Assembly (NCBI GenBank): GCA_030533445.1
Contig: CM060065.1
Location: 372,001-436,000 of the forward strand
Source of the DNA: Cyprinodon diabolis
Taxonomy: Eukaryota; Chordata; Actinopteri; Cyprinodontiformes; Cyprinodontidae
Direction of reading: 5' to 3'
DNA length: 64,000 nucleotides
Positions 21,701 to 33,580 of the stretch are shown here, piece after piece. The position numbers and the translations under genes were made by a program. The notes beneath the pieces were generated by a model that saw only the letters and a program-made list of their open reading frames with translations, made no database searches and was not told where the DNA came from. Position 1 is the stretch's first letter, and every line of letters starts with the position of its first letter.

Positions 21701-23366
21701 GATCAGACAGCTGCTGCTGATCCAGATGCTGCTGCCTGCGTCCTCACTAGAACTAAAGAAAGTAGATCAAACAGCTGCAGCTCATCCAGATGCGTCTGCC
21801 CACGTCCTCACTAGAACTATAGAAAGTAGAGCAGACAGCTGATCCAAATGCTGCTGCCTGCGCCCTCACTAGAACTATAGGAAGTAGATCAGAAAACTGA
21901 TCCAGATGCTGCTGCCTGCGCCCTCACTAGAACTATTGAAAGTAGATCAGACAGCTGATCCAGATGCTGCTGCCTGCGTCCTCACTAGAACTATAGAAAG
22001 TAGATCAGACAGCTGATCCAGACGCTGCTGCCTGCGTCCTCACTAGAACTATAGTAAGTAGATCAGACAGCTGATCCAGATGCTGCTGCCTGCGTCCTCA
22101 CTAGAACTTTAGAAAGTAGATCAGACAGCTGATCCAGACGCTGCTGCCTGCGTCCTCACTAGAACTATAGAAAGTAGATCAGACAGCTGATCCAGAGGCT
22201 GCCCCCTGCGGCCTCACTAGAACTATAGAAAGAAGATCAGACATTTGATCCAGACGCTGCTGCCTGCATCCTCACTAGAACTAAAGAAAGTAGATCAGAC
22301 AGCTGCAGCTGATCCAGATGCTGCTGTCTGCATCCTCACTAGAACTATAGAAAGTAGAACAGACAACTGTTCCAGATGCTGCTGCCTGCGCCCTCACTAG
22401 AACTATAGGAATTAGATCAGAAAACTGATCCAGATGCTGCTTCCTGCGCCCTCACTAGAACTATAGAAAGTAGATCAGACAGCTTATCTTGACGCTGCTG
22501 TCTGCGTTCTCACTAGAACTATAGAAAGTAGATCAGACAGCTGATCCAGACGCTGCTGCCTGCGTCCTCACTAGAACTATAGTAAGTAGATCAGACAGCT
22601 GATCCAGATGCTGCTGCCTGCGTCCTCACTAGAACTTTAGAAAGTAGATCAGACAGCTGATCCAGACGCTGCTGCCTGCGTCCTCACTAGAACTATGGAA
22701 AGTAGATCAGACATCTGATCCAGACGCTGCTGCCTGCATCCTCACTAGAACTAAAGAAAGTAGATCAGACAGCTGCAGCTGATCCAGATGCTGCTGTCTG
22801 CATCCTCACTAGAACTATAGAAAGTAGATCAGACGGCTGATCCAGACGCTGCAGCCTGCGTCCTCACTAGAACTATAGAAAGTAGATCAGACAGCTGCAG
22901 CTGATCCAGATGCTGCTGTCTGCATCCTCACTAGAACTATAGAAAGTAGATCAGACAGCTGATCCAGACGCTGCTGTTTGCGTCCTCACTAGAACTATTG
23001 AAAGTAGATCAGACAGCTGCAGCTCATCCAGATGCTGCTGCCTGCGTCCTCACTAGAACTATAGAAAGTAGATCAGACAGCTGATCCAGACGCTGCTGCC
23101 TGCATCCTCACTAGAACTATAGAAAGTAGATCAGACAGCTGATCCAGACGCTGCTGCCTGCATCCTCACTAGAACTATAGAAAGTAGATCAGACAACTGA
23201 TCCAGACGCTGCTGCCTGTGTCCTCACTAGGACTAAAGAAAGTAGATCAGACAGCTGATCCAGACGCTACTGCCTGCGTCCTCACTAGAACTATAGAAAG
23301 TAGATCAGACAGCTGCTGCTGATCCAGATGCTGCTGCCTGCGTCCTCACTAGTATAGAAAGAAGAT
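18780..23366. repeat. Left part of the gagcag higher-order-repeat domain
   Basis: The marker gtagagcagacag occurs at 18803, 20463, 21826 and 23425, spacings of 1,660, 1,363 and 1,599 bp. Private variants recur at matching offsets: cagaaagctg before a ctaaag pair (19571 and 20992, offset 1,421), gatccagaactgctgcc with a 1-bp deletion (20241 and 21604, offset 1,363), and gaggctgccccctgcggcc (about 20,890 and 22,195). The change from 1,421 to 1,363 is one 58-bp monomer. At 20,320 ctagtactatag is a one-base variant resembling the later ctagtatag form. Confidence 0.8.
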
Positions 23367-23404
23367 CAGACAGCTGCAGCTCATCCAGATGCGTCTGCCC
23401 ACGT
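23344..23404 (+). repeat. 61-bp monomer with ACTAGT, part of phase-marker cassette
   Basis: This is a 64-mer that lost aac from ctagaactatag, leaving ctagtatag and the palindrome ACTAGT (23348-23353). It ends in the unusual gatgcgtctgcccacgtcc. It normally lies after a ctgctgctgatcc 64-mer and before a monomer with gtagagcagacag, forming a three-monomer cassette. The cassette recurs about once per higher-order unit between 23 and 44 kb, for example near 24,589, 25,949, 28,492, 29,852, 32,035, 34,443, 35,450, 37,939, 39,179, 42,021 and 43,973. Confidence 0.88.
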
Positions 23405-26400
23405 CCTCACTAGAACTATAGAAAGTAGAGCAGACAGCTGATCCAGATGCTGCTGCCTGCGTCCTCACTAGAACTATAGAAAGTAGATCAGACAACTGAT
23501 CCAGATGCTGCTGCCTGCGCCCTCACTAGAACTATAGGAAGTAGATGAGAAAACTGATCCAGATGCTGCTGCCTGCGCCCTCACTAGAACTATTGAAAGT
23601 AGATCAGACAGCTGATCCAGATGCTGCTGCCTGCGTCCTCACTAGAACTATAGAAAGTAGATCAGACAGCTAATCCAGATGCTGCTGCCTGCATCCTCAC
23701 TAGAACTAAAGAAAGTAGATTAGACAGCTGATCCAGATGCTGCTGTCTGCATCCTCACTAGAACTATAGAAAGTAGATCAGACATTTGATCCAGACGCTG
23801 CTGCCTGCATCCTCACTAGAACTATAGAAATTAGATAAGACAGCTGATCCAGACGCTGCTGCCTGCATCCTCACTAGAACTATAGAAAGTAGATCAGACA
23901 GCTGCAGCTGATCCAGATGCTGCTGTCTGCATCCTCACTAGAACTATAGAAAGTAGATCAGACAGCTGATCCAGACGCTGCTGTTTGCGTCCTCACTAGA
24001 ACTATTGAAAGTAGATCAGACAGCTGCAGCTCATCCAGATGCTGCTGCCTGCGTCCTCACTAGAACTATTGAAAGTAGATCAGACATCTGATCCAGACGC
24101 TGCTGCCTGCATCCTCACTAGAACTAAAGAAAGTAGATTAGACAGCTGATCCAGATGCTGCTGTCTGCGTCCTCACTAGAACTATAGAAAGTAGATCAGA
24201 CATTTGATCCAGACGCTGCTGCCTGCATCCTCACTAGAACTATAGAAATTAGATCAGACAGCTGATCCAGACACTGCTGTCTGGGTCCTCACTAGAACTA
24301 TAGAAAGTAGATCAGACAGCTGATCCAGACGCTGCTGCCTGCATCCTCACTAGAACTATAGAAAGTAGATCAGACAGCTGATCCAGACGCTGCTGCCTGC
24401 ATCCTCACTAGAACTATAGAAAGTAGATCAGACAACTGATCCAGACGCTGCTGCCTGTGTCCTCACTAGAACTAAAGAAAGTAGATCAGACAGCTGATCC
24501 AGACGCTACTGCCTGCGTCCTCACTAGAACTATAGAAAGTAGATCAGACAGCTGCTGCTGATCCAGATGCTGCTGCCTGCGTCCTCACTAGTATAGAAAG
24601 TAAATCAGACAGCTGCAGCTCATCCAGATGCGTCTGCCCACGTCCTCACTAGAACTATAGAAAGTAGAGCAGACAGCTGATCCAGATGCTGCTGCCTGCG
24701 TCCTCACTAGAACTATAGAAAGTAGATCAGACATTTGATCCAGATGCTGCTGCCTGCGCCCTCACTAGAACTATAGGAAGTAGATGAGAAAACTGATCCA
24801 GATGCTGCTGCCTGCGCCCTCACTAGAACTATTGAAAGTAGATCAGACAGCTGATCCAGATGCTGCTGCCTGCGTCCTCACTAGAACTATAGAAAGTAGA
24901 TCAGACAGCTGATCCAGATGCTGCTGCCTGCATCCTCACTAGAACTAAAGAAAGTAGATTAGACAGCTGATCCAGATGCTGCTGTCTGCATCCTCACTAG
25001 AACTATAGAAAGTAGATCAGACATTTGATCCAGACGCTGCTGCCTGCATCCTCACTAGAACTATAGAAATTAGATAAGACAGCTGATCCAGACGCTGCTG
25101 CCTGCATCCTAACTAGAACTAAAGAAAGTAGATCAGACAGCTGCAGCTGATCCAGATGCTGGTGTCTGCATCCTCACTAGAACTATAGAAAGTAGATCAG
25201 ACGGCTGATCCAGACGCTGCAGCCTGCGTCCTCACTAGAACTATAGAAAGTAGATCAGACAGCTGCAGCTGATCCAGATGCTGCTGTCTGCATCCTCACT
25301 AGAACTATAGAAAGTAGATCAGACAGCTGATCCAGACGCTGCTATTTGCGTCCTCACTAGAACTATTGAAAGTAGATCAGACAGCTGCAGCTCATCCAGA
25401 TGCTGCTGCCTGCGTCCTCACTAGAACTATTGAACGTAGATCAGACATCTGATCCAGACGCTGCTGCCTGCATCCTCACTAGAACTAAAGAAAGTAGATT
25501 AGACAGCTGATCCAGATGCTGCTGTCTGCGTCCTCACTAGAACTATAGAAAGTAGATCAGACATTTGATCCAGACGCTGCTGCCTGCATCCTCACTAGAA
25601 CTATAGAAATTAGATCAGACAGCTGATCCAGACACTGCTGTCTGGGTCCTCACTAGAACTATAGAAAGTAGATCAGACAGCTGATCCAGACGCTGCTGCC
25701 TGCATCCTCACTAGAACTATAGAAAGTAGATCAGACAGCTGATCCAGACGCTGCTGCCTGCATCCTCACTAGAACTATAGAAAGTAGATCAGACAACTGA
25801 TCCAGACGCTGCTGCCTGTGTCCTCACTAGAACTAAAGAAAGTAGATCAGACAGCTGATCCAGACGCTACTGCCTGCGTCCTCACTAGAACTATAGAAAG
25901 TAGATCAGACAGCTGCTGCTGATCCAGATGCTGCTGCCTGCGTCCTCACTAGTATAGAAAGTAGATCAGACAGCTGCAGCTCATCCAGATGCGTCTGCCC
26001 ACGTCCTCACTAGAACTATAGAAAGTAGAGCAGACAGCTGATCCAGATGCTGCTGCCTGCGTCCTCACTAGAACTATAGAAAGTAGATCAGACATCTGAT
26101 CCAGATGCTGCTGCCTGCGCCCTCACTAGAACTATAGGAAGTAGATGAGAAAACTGATCCAGATGCTGCTGCCTGCGCCCTCACTAGAACTATTGAAAGT
26201 AGATCAGACAGCTGATCCAGATGCTGCTGCCTGCGTCCTCACTAGAACTATAGAAAGTAGATCAGACAGCTGATCCAGATGCTGCTGCCTGCATCCTCAC
26301 TAGAACTAAAGAAAGTAGATTAGACAGCTGATCCAGATGCTGCTGTCTGCATACTCACTAGAACTATAGAAAGTAGATCAGACATTTGATCCAGACGCTG

Positions 26401-27269
26401 CTGCCTGCATCCTCACTAGAACTATAGAAATTAGATAAGACAGCTGATCCAGACGCTGCTGCCTGCATCATCACTAGAACTAAAGAAAGTAGATCAGACA
26501 GCTGCTGCTGATCCAGATGCTGCTGCCTGCGTCCTCACTAGTATAGAAAGTAGATCAGACAGCTGCAGCTCATCCAGATGCGTCTGCCCACGTCCTCACT
26601 AGAACTATAGAAAGTAGAGCAGACAGCTGATCCAGATGCTGCTGCCTGCGTCCTCACTAGAACTATAGAAAGTAGATCAGACAACTGATCCAGATGCTGC
26701 TGCCTGCGCCCTCACTAGAACTATAGGAAGTAGATGAGAAAACTGATCCAGATGCTGCTGCCTGCGCCCTCACTAGAACTATTGAAAGTAGATCAGACAG
26801 CTGATCCAGATGCTGCTGCCTGCGTCCTCACTAGAACTATAGAAAGTAGATCAGACAGCTGATCCAGATGCTGCTGCCTGCATCCTCACTAGAACTAAAG
26901 AAAGTAGATTAGACAGCTGATCCAGATGCTGCTGTCTGCATACTCACTAGAACTATAGAAAGTAGATCAGACATTTGATCCAGACGCTGCTGCCTGCATC
27001 CTCACTAGAACTATAGAAATTAGATAAGACAGCTGATCCAGACGCTGCTGCCTGCATCCTCACTAGAACTAAAGAAAGTAGATCAGACAGCTGCAGCTGA
27101 TCCAGATGCTGCTGTCTGCATCCTCACTAGAACTATAGAAAGTAGATCAGACGGCTGATCCAGACGCTGCAGCCTGCGTCCTCACTAGAACTATAGAAAG
27201 TAGATCAGACAGCTGCAGCTCATCCAGATGCGTCTGCCCACGTCCTCACTAGAACTATAGAAAGTAGAG
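23367..27269. repeat. 3,903-bp higher-order repeat, first copy
   Basis: This unit and 27,270-31,172 are consecutive copies at a constant offset of 3,903 bp. The gtagagcagacag markers fall at 23425, 24664, 26025, 26614 and 27264 (steps 1,239, 1,361, 589, 650), and the next copy shows the same steps from 27328 to 31167. The rare taaatcag variant pairs at 24601 and 28504, and gctaatcc pairs near 23,671 and 27,574. Differences noticed are few, such as acatttg against acaactg near 24,730, gcatcatcac near 26,466, and an aaattag stretch near 25,065. At the right end a hybrid gagcag/ctgcagctc monomer marks the junction. Confidence 0.92.
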
Positions 27270-30200
27270 CAGACAGCTGCAGCTCATCCAGATGCGTCTG
27301 CCCACGTCCTCACTAGAACTATAGAAAGTAGAGCAGACAGCTGATCCAGATGCTGCTGCCTGCGTCCTCACTAGAACTATAGAAAGTAGATCAGACAACT
27401 GATCCAGATGCTGCTGCCTGCGCCCTCACTAGAACTATAGGAAGTAGATGAGAAAACTGATCCAGATGCTGCTGCCTGCGCCCTCACTAGAACTATTGAA
27501 AGTAGATCAGACAGCTGATCCAGATGCTGCTGCCTGCGTCCTCACTAGAACTATAGAAAGTAGATCAGACAGCTAATCCAGATGCTGCTGCCTGCATCCT
27601 CACTAGAACTAAAGAAAGTAGATTAGACAGCTGATCCAGATGCTGCTGTCTGCATCCTCACTAGAACTATAGAAAGTAGATCAGACATTTGATCCAGACG
27701 CTGCTGCCTGCATCCTCACTAGAACTATAGAAATTAGATAAGACAGCTGATCCAGACGCTGCTGCCTGCATCCTCACTAGAACTATAGAAAGTAGATCAG
27801 ACAGCTGCAGCTGATCCAGATGCTGCTGTCTGCATCCTCACTAGAACTATAGAAAGTAGATCAGACAGCTGATCCAGACGCTGCTGTTTGCGTCCTCACT
27901 AGAACTATTGAAAGTAGATCAGACAGCTGCAGCTCATCCAGATGCTGCTGCCTGCGTCCTCACTAGAACTATTGAAAGTAGATCAGACATCTGATCCAGA
28001 CGCTGCTGCCTGCATCCTCACTAGAACTAAAGAAAGTAGATTAGACAGCTGATCCAGATGCTGCTGTCTGCGTCCTCACTAGAACTATAGAAAGTAGATC
28101 AGACATTTGATCCAGACGCTGCTGCCTGCATCCTCACTAGAACTATAGAAATTAGATCAGACAGCTGATCCAGACACTGCTGTCTGGGTCCTCACTAGAA
28201 CTATAGAAAGTAGATCAGACAGCTGATCCAGACGCTGCTGCCTGCATCCTCACTAGAACTATAGAAAGTAGATCAGACAGCTGATCCAGACGCTGCTGCC
28301 TGCATCCTCACTAGAACTATAGAAAGTAGATCAGACAACTGATCCAGACGCTGCTGCCTGTGTCCTCACTAGAACTAAAGAAAGTAGATCAGACAGCTGA
28401 TCCAGACGCTACTGCCTGCGTCCTCACTAGAACTATAGAAAGTAGATCAGACAGCTGCTGCTGATCCAGATGCTGCTGCCTGCGTCCTCACTAGTATAGA
28501 AAGTAAATCAGACAGCTGCAGCTCATCCAGATGCGTCTGCCCACGTCCTCACTAGAACTATAGAAAGTAGAGCAGACAGCTGATCCAGATGCTGCTGCCT
28601 GCGTCCTCACTAGAACTATAGAAAGTAGATCAGACAACTGATCCAGATGCTGCTGCCTGCGCCCTCACTAGAACTATAGGAAGTAGATGAGAAAACTGAT
28701 CCAGATGCTGCTGCCTGCGCCCTCACTAGAACTATTGAAAGTAGATCAGACAGCTGATCCAGATGCTGCTGCCTGCGTCCTCACTAGAACTATAGAAAGT
28801 AGATCAGACAGCTGATCCAGATGCTGCTGCCTGCATCCTCACTAGAACTAAAGAAAGTAGATTAGACAGCTGATCCAGATGCTGCTGTCTGCATCCTCAC
28901 TAGAACTATAGAAAGTAGATCAGACATTTGATCCAGACGCTGCTGCCTGCATCCTCACTAGAACTATAGAAAGTAGATCAGACATTTGATCCAGACGCTG
29001 CTGCCTGCATCCTAACTAGAACTAAAGAAAGTAGATCAGACAGCTGCAGCTGATCCAGATGCTGGTGTCTGCATCCTCACTAGAACTATAGAAAGTAGAT
29101 CAGACGGCTGATCCAGACGCTGCAGCCTGCGTCCTCACTAGAACTATAGAAAGTAGATCAGACAGCTGCAGCTGATCCAGATGCTGCTGTCTGCATCCTC
29201 ACTAGAACTATAGAAAGTAGATCAGACAGCTGATCCAGACGCTGCTATTTGCGTCCTCACTAGAACTATTGAAAGTAGATCAGACAGCTGCAGCTCATCC
29301 AGATGCTGCTGCCTGCGTCCTCACTAGAACTATTGAACGTAGATCAGACATCTGATCCAGACGCTGCTGCCTGCATCCTCACTAGAACTAAAGAAAGTAG
29401 ATTAGACAGCTGATCCAGATGCTGCTGTCTGCGTCCTCACTAGAACTATAGAAAGTAGATCAGACATTTGATCCAGACGCTGCTGCCTGCATCCTCACTA
29501 GAACTATAGAAATTAGATCAGACAGCTGATCCAGACACTGCTGTCTGGGTCCTCACTAGAACTATAGAAAGTAGATCAGACAGCTGATCCAGACGCTGCT
29601 GCCTGCATCCTCACTAGAACTATAGAAAGTAGATCAGACAGCTGATCCAGACGCTGCTGCCTGCATCCTCACTAGAACTATAGAAAGTAGATCAGACAAC
29701 TGATCCAGACGCTGCTGCCTGTGTCCTCACTAGAACTAAAGAAAGTAGATCAGACAGCTGATCCAGACGCTACTGCCTGCGTCCTCACTAGAACTATAGA
29801 AAGTAGATCAGACAGCTGCTGCTGATCCAGATGCTGCTGCCTGCGTCCTCACTAGTATAGAAAGTAGATCAGACAGCTGCAGCTCATCCAGATGCGTCTG
29901 CCCACGTCCTCACTAGAACTATAGAAAGTAGAGCAGACAGCTGATCCAGATGCTGCTGCCTGCGTCCTCACTAGAACTATAGAAAGTAGATCAGACAACT
30001 GATCCAGATGCTGCTGCCTGCGCCCTCACTAGAACTATAGGAAGTAGATGAGAAAACTGATCCAGATGCTGCTGCCTGCGCCCTCACTAGAACTATTGAA
30101 AGTAGATCAGACAGCTGATCCAGATGCTGCTGCCTGCGTCCTCACTAGAACTATAGAAAGTAGATCAGACAGCTGATCCAGATGCTGCTGCCTGCATCCT

Positions 30201-31172
30201 CACTAGAACTAAAGAAAGTAGATTAGACAGCTGATCCAGATGCTGCTGTCTGCATACTCACTAGAACTATAGAAAGTAGATCAGACATTTGATCCAGACG
30301 CTGCTGCCTGCATCCTCACTAGAACTATAGAAATTAGATAAGACAGCTGATCCAGACGCTGCTGCCTGCATCCTCACTAGAACTAAAGAAAGTAGATCAG
30401 ACAGCTGCTGCTGATCCAGATGCTGCTGCCTGCGTCCTCACTAGTATAGAAAGTAGATCAGACAGCTGCAGCTCATCCAGATAGGTCTGCCCACGTCCTC
30501 ACTAGAACTATAGAAAGTAGAGCAGACAGCTGATCCAGATGCTGCTGCCTGCGTCCTCACTAGAACTATAGAAAGTAGATCAGACAACTGATCCAGATGC
30601 TGCTGCCTGCGCCCTCACTAGAACTATAGGAAGTAGATGAGAAAACTGATCCAGATGCTGCTGCCTGCGCCCTCACTAGAACTATTGAAAGTAGATCAGA
30701 CAGCTGATCCAGATGCTGCTGCCTGCGTCCTCACTAGAACTATAGAAAGTAGATCAGACAGCTGATCCAGATGCTGCTGCCTGCATCCTCACTAGAACTA
30801 AAGAAAGTAGATTAGACAGCTGATCCAGATGCTGCTGTCTGCATACTCACTAGAACTATAGAAAGTAGATCAGACATTTGATCCAGACGCTGCTGCCTGC
30901 ATCCTCACTAGAACTATAGAAATTAGATAAGACAGCTGATCCAGACGCTGCTGCCTGCATCCTCACTAGAACTAAAGAAAGTAGATCAGACAGCTGCAGC
31001 TGATCCAGATGCTGCTGTCTGCATCCTCACTAGAACTATAGAAAGTAGATCAGACGGCTGATCCAGACGCTGCAGCCTGCGTCCTCACTAGAACTATAGA
31101 AAGTAGATCAGACAGCTGCAGCTCATCCAGATGCGTCTGCCCACGTCCTCACTAGAACTATAGAAAGTAGAG
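27270..31172. repeat. 3,903-bp higher-order repeat, second copy
   Basis: Second copy of the unit, with marker positions 27328, 28567, 29928, 30517 and 31167 in the same step pattern as the first. Near 28,975 the monomer has aagtagatcag and acatttg where the first copy has aaattagataag, and near 30,480 it has gataggtctg for gatgcgtctg. The period ends at about 31,182, where gagcagacagctg is followed by atcc rather than cagctc. Confidence 0.92.
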
Positions 31173-33580
31173 CAGACAGCTGATCCAGATGCTGCTGCCT
31201 GCGTCCTCACTAGAACTATAGAAAGTAGATCAGACAACTGATCCAGATGCTGCTGCCTGCGCCCTCACTAGAACTATAGGAAGTAGATGAGAAAACTGAT
31301 CCAGATGCTGCTGCCTGCGCCCTCACTAGAACTATTGAAAGTAGATCAGACAGCTGATCCAGATGCTGCTGCCTGCGTCCTCACTAGAACTATAGAAAGT
31401 AGATCAGACAGCTGATCCAGATGCTGCTGCCTGCATCCTCACTAGAACTAAAGAAAGTAGATTAGACAGCTGATCCAGATGCTGCTGTCTGCATCCTCAC
31501 TAGAACTATAGAAAGTAGATCAGACATTTGATCCAGACGCTTCTGCCTGCATCCTCACTAGAACTATAGAAATTAGATAAGACAGCTGATCCAGACGCTG
31601 CTGCCTGCATCCTCACTAGAACTATAGAAAGTAGATCAGACAGCTGCAGCTGATCCAGATGCTGCTGTCTGCATCCTCACTAGAACTATAGAAAGTAGAT
31701 CAGACATTTGATCCAGACGCTGCCGCCTGCATCCTCACTAGAACTATAGAAAGTAGATCAGACAGCTGATCCAGACGCTGCTGCCTGCATCCTCACTAGA
31801 ACTATAGAAAGTAGATCAGACAGCTGATCCAGACGCTGCTGCCTGCATCCTCACTAGAACTATAGAAAGTAGATCAGACAACTGATCCAGACGCTGCTGC
31901 CTGTGTCCTCACTAGGACTAAAGAAAGTAGATCAGACAGCTGATCCAGACGCTACTGCCTGCGTCCTCACTAGAACTATAGAAAGTAGATCAGACAGCTG
32001 CTGCTGATCCAGATGCTGCTGCCTGCGTCCTCACTAGTATAGAAAGTAGATCAGACAGCTGCAGCTCATCCAGATGCGTCTGCCCACGTCCTCACTAGAA
32101 CTATAGAAAGTAGAGCAGACAGCTGATCCAGATGCTGCTGCCTGCGTCCTCACTAGAACTATAGAAAGTAGATCAGACAACTGATCCAGATGCTGCTGCC
32201 TGCGCCCTCACTAGAACTATAGGAAGTAGATGAGAAAACTGATCCAGATGCTGCTGCCTGCGCCCTCACTAGAACTATTGAAAGTAGATCAGACAGCTGA
32301 TCCAGATGCTGCTGCCTGCGTCCTCACTAGAACTATAGAAAGTAGATCAGACAGCTGATCCAGATGCTGCTGCCTGCATCCTCACTAGAACTAAAGAAAG
32401 TAGATTAGACAGCTGATCCAGATGCTGCTGTCTGCATCCTCACTAGAACTATAGAAAGTAGATCAGACATTTGATCCAGACGCTTCTGCCTGCATCCTCA
32501 CTAGAACTATAGAAATTAGATAAGACAGCTGATCCAGACGCTGCTGCCTGCATCCTCACTAGAACTATAGAAAGTAGATCAGACAGCTGCAGCTGATCCA
32601 GATGCTGCTGTCTGCATCCTCACTAGAACTATAGAAAGTAGATCAGACATTTGATCCAGACGCTGCTGCCTGCATCCTCACTAGAACTATAGAAAGTAGA
32701 TCAGACAGCTGATCCAGACGCTGCTGCCTGCATCCTCACTAGAACTATAGAAAGTAGATCAGACAGCTGATCCAGACGCTGCTGCCTGCATCCTCACTAG
32801 AACTATAGAAAGTAGATCAGACAACTGATCCAGACGCTGCTGCCTGTGTCCTCACTAGGACTAAAGAAAGTAGATCAGACAGCTGATCCAGACGCTACTG
32901 CCTGCGTCCTCACTAGAACTATAGAAAGTAGATCAGACAGCTGCTGCTGATCTAGATGCTCCTGCCTGCATCCTCACTAGTATAGAAAGTAGATCAGACA
33001 GCTGCAGCTCATCCAGATGCGTCTGCCCACGTCCTCACTAGAACTATAGAAAGTAGAGCAGACAGCTGATCCAGATGCTGCTGCCTGCGTCCTCACTAGA
33101 ACTATAGAAAGTAGATCAGACAACTGATCCAGATGCTGCTGCCTGCGCCCTCACTAGAACTATAGGAAGTAGATGATAAAACTGATCCAGATGCTGCTGC
33201 CTGCGCCCTCACTAGAACTATTGAAAGTAGATCAGACAGCTGATCCAGATGCTGCTGCCTGCGTCCTCACTATAACTATAGAAAGTAGATCAGACAGCTG
33301 ATCCAGATGCTGCTGCCTGCATCCTCACTAGAACTAAAGAAAGTAGATTAGACAGCTGATCCAGATGCTGCTGTCTGCATCCTCACTAGAACTATAGAAA
33401 GTAGATCAGACATTTGATCCAGACGCTGCTGCCTGCATCCTCACTAGAACTATAGAAATTAGATAATACAGCTGATCCAGACGCTGCTGCCTGCATCCTC
33501 ACTAGAACTATAGAAAGTAGATCAGACAGCTGCAGCTGATCCAGATGCTGCTGTCTGCATCCTCACTAGAACTATAGAAA
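31094..33580. repeat. 943-bp tandem repeat, about 2.6 copies
   Basis: The gtagagcagacag marker is at 31167, 32110 and 33053, exactly 943 bp apart each time. The variant cgcttctgcc pairs at 31539 and 32482, and ctaggactaaag near 31,912 and 32,855. The third copy is incomplete: it starts to differ (gatgataaaactg near 33,173, ctataactatag near 33,271) and loses register near 33,580. The length fits thirteen 58-mers plus three 64-mers minus 3 bp, the missing bases being those of the ACTAGT monomer. Confidence 0.9.
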
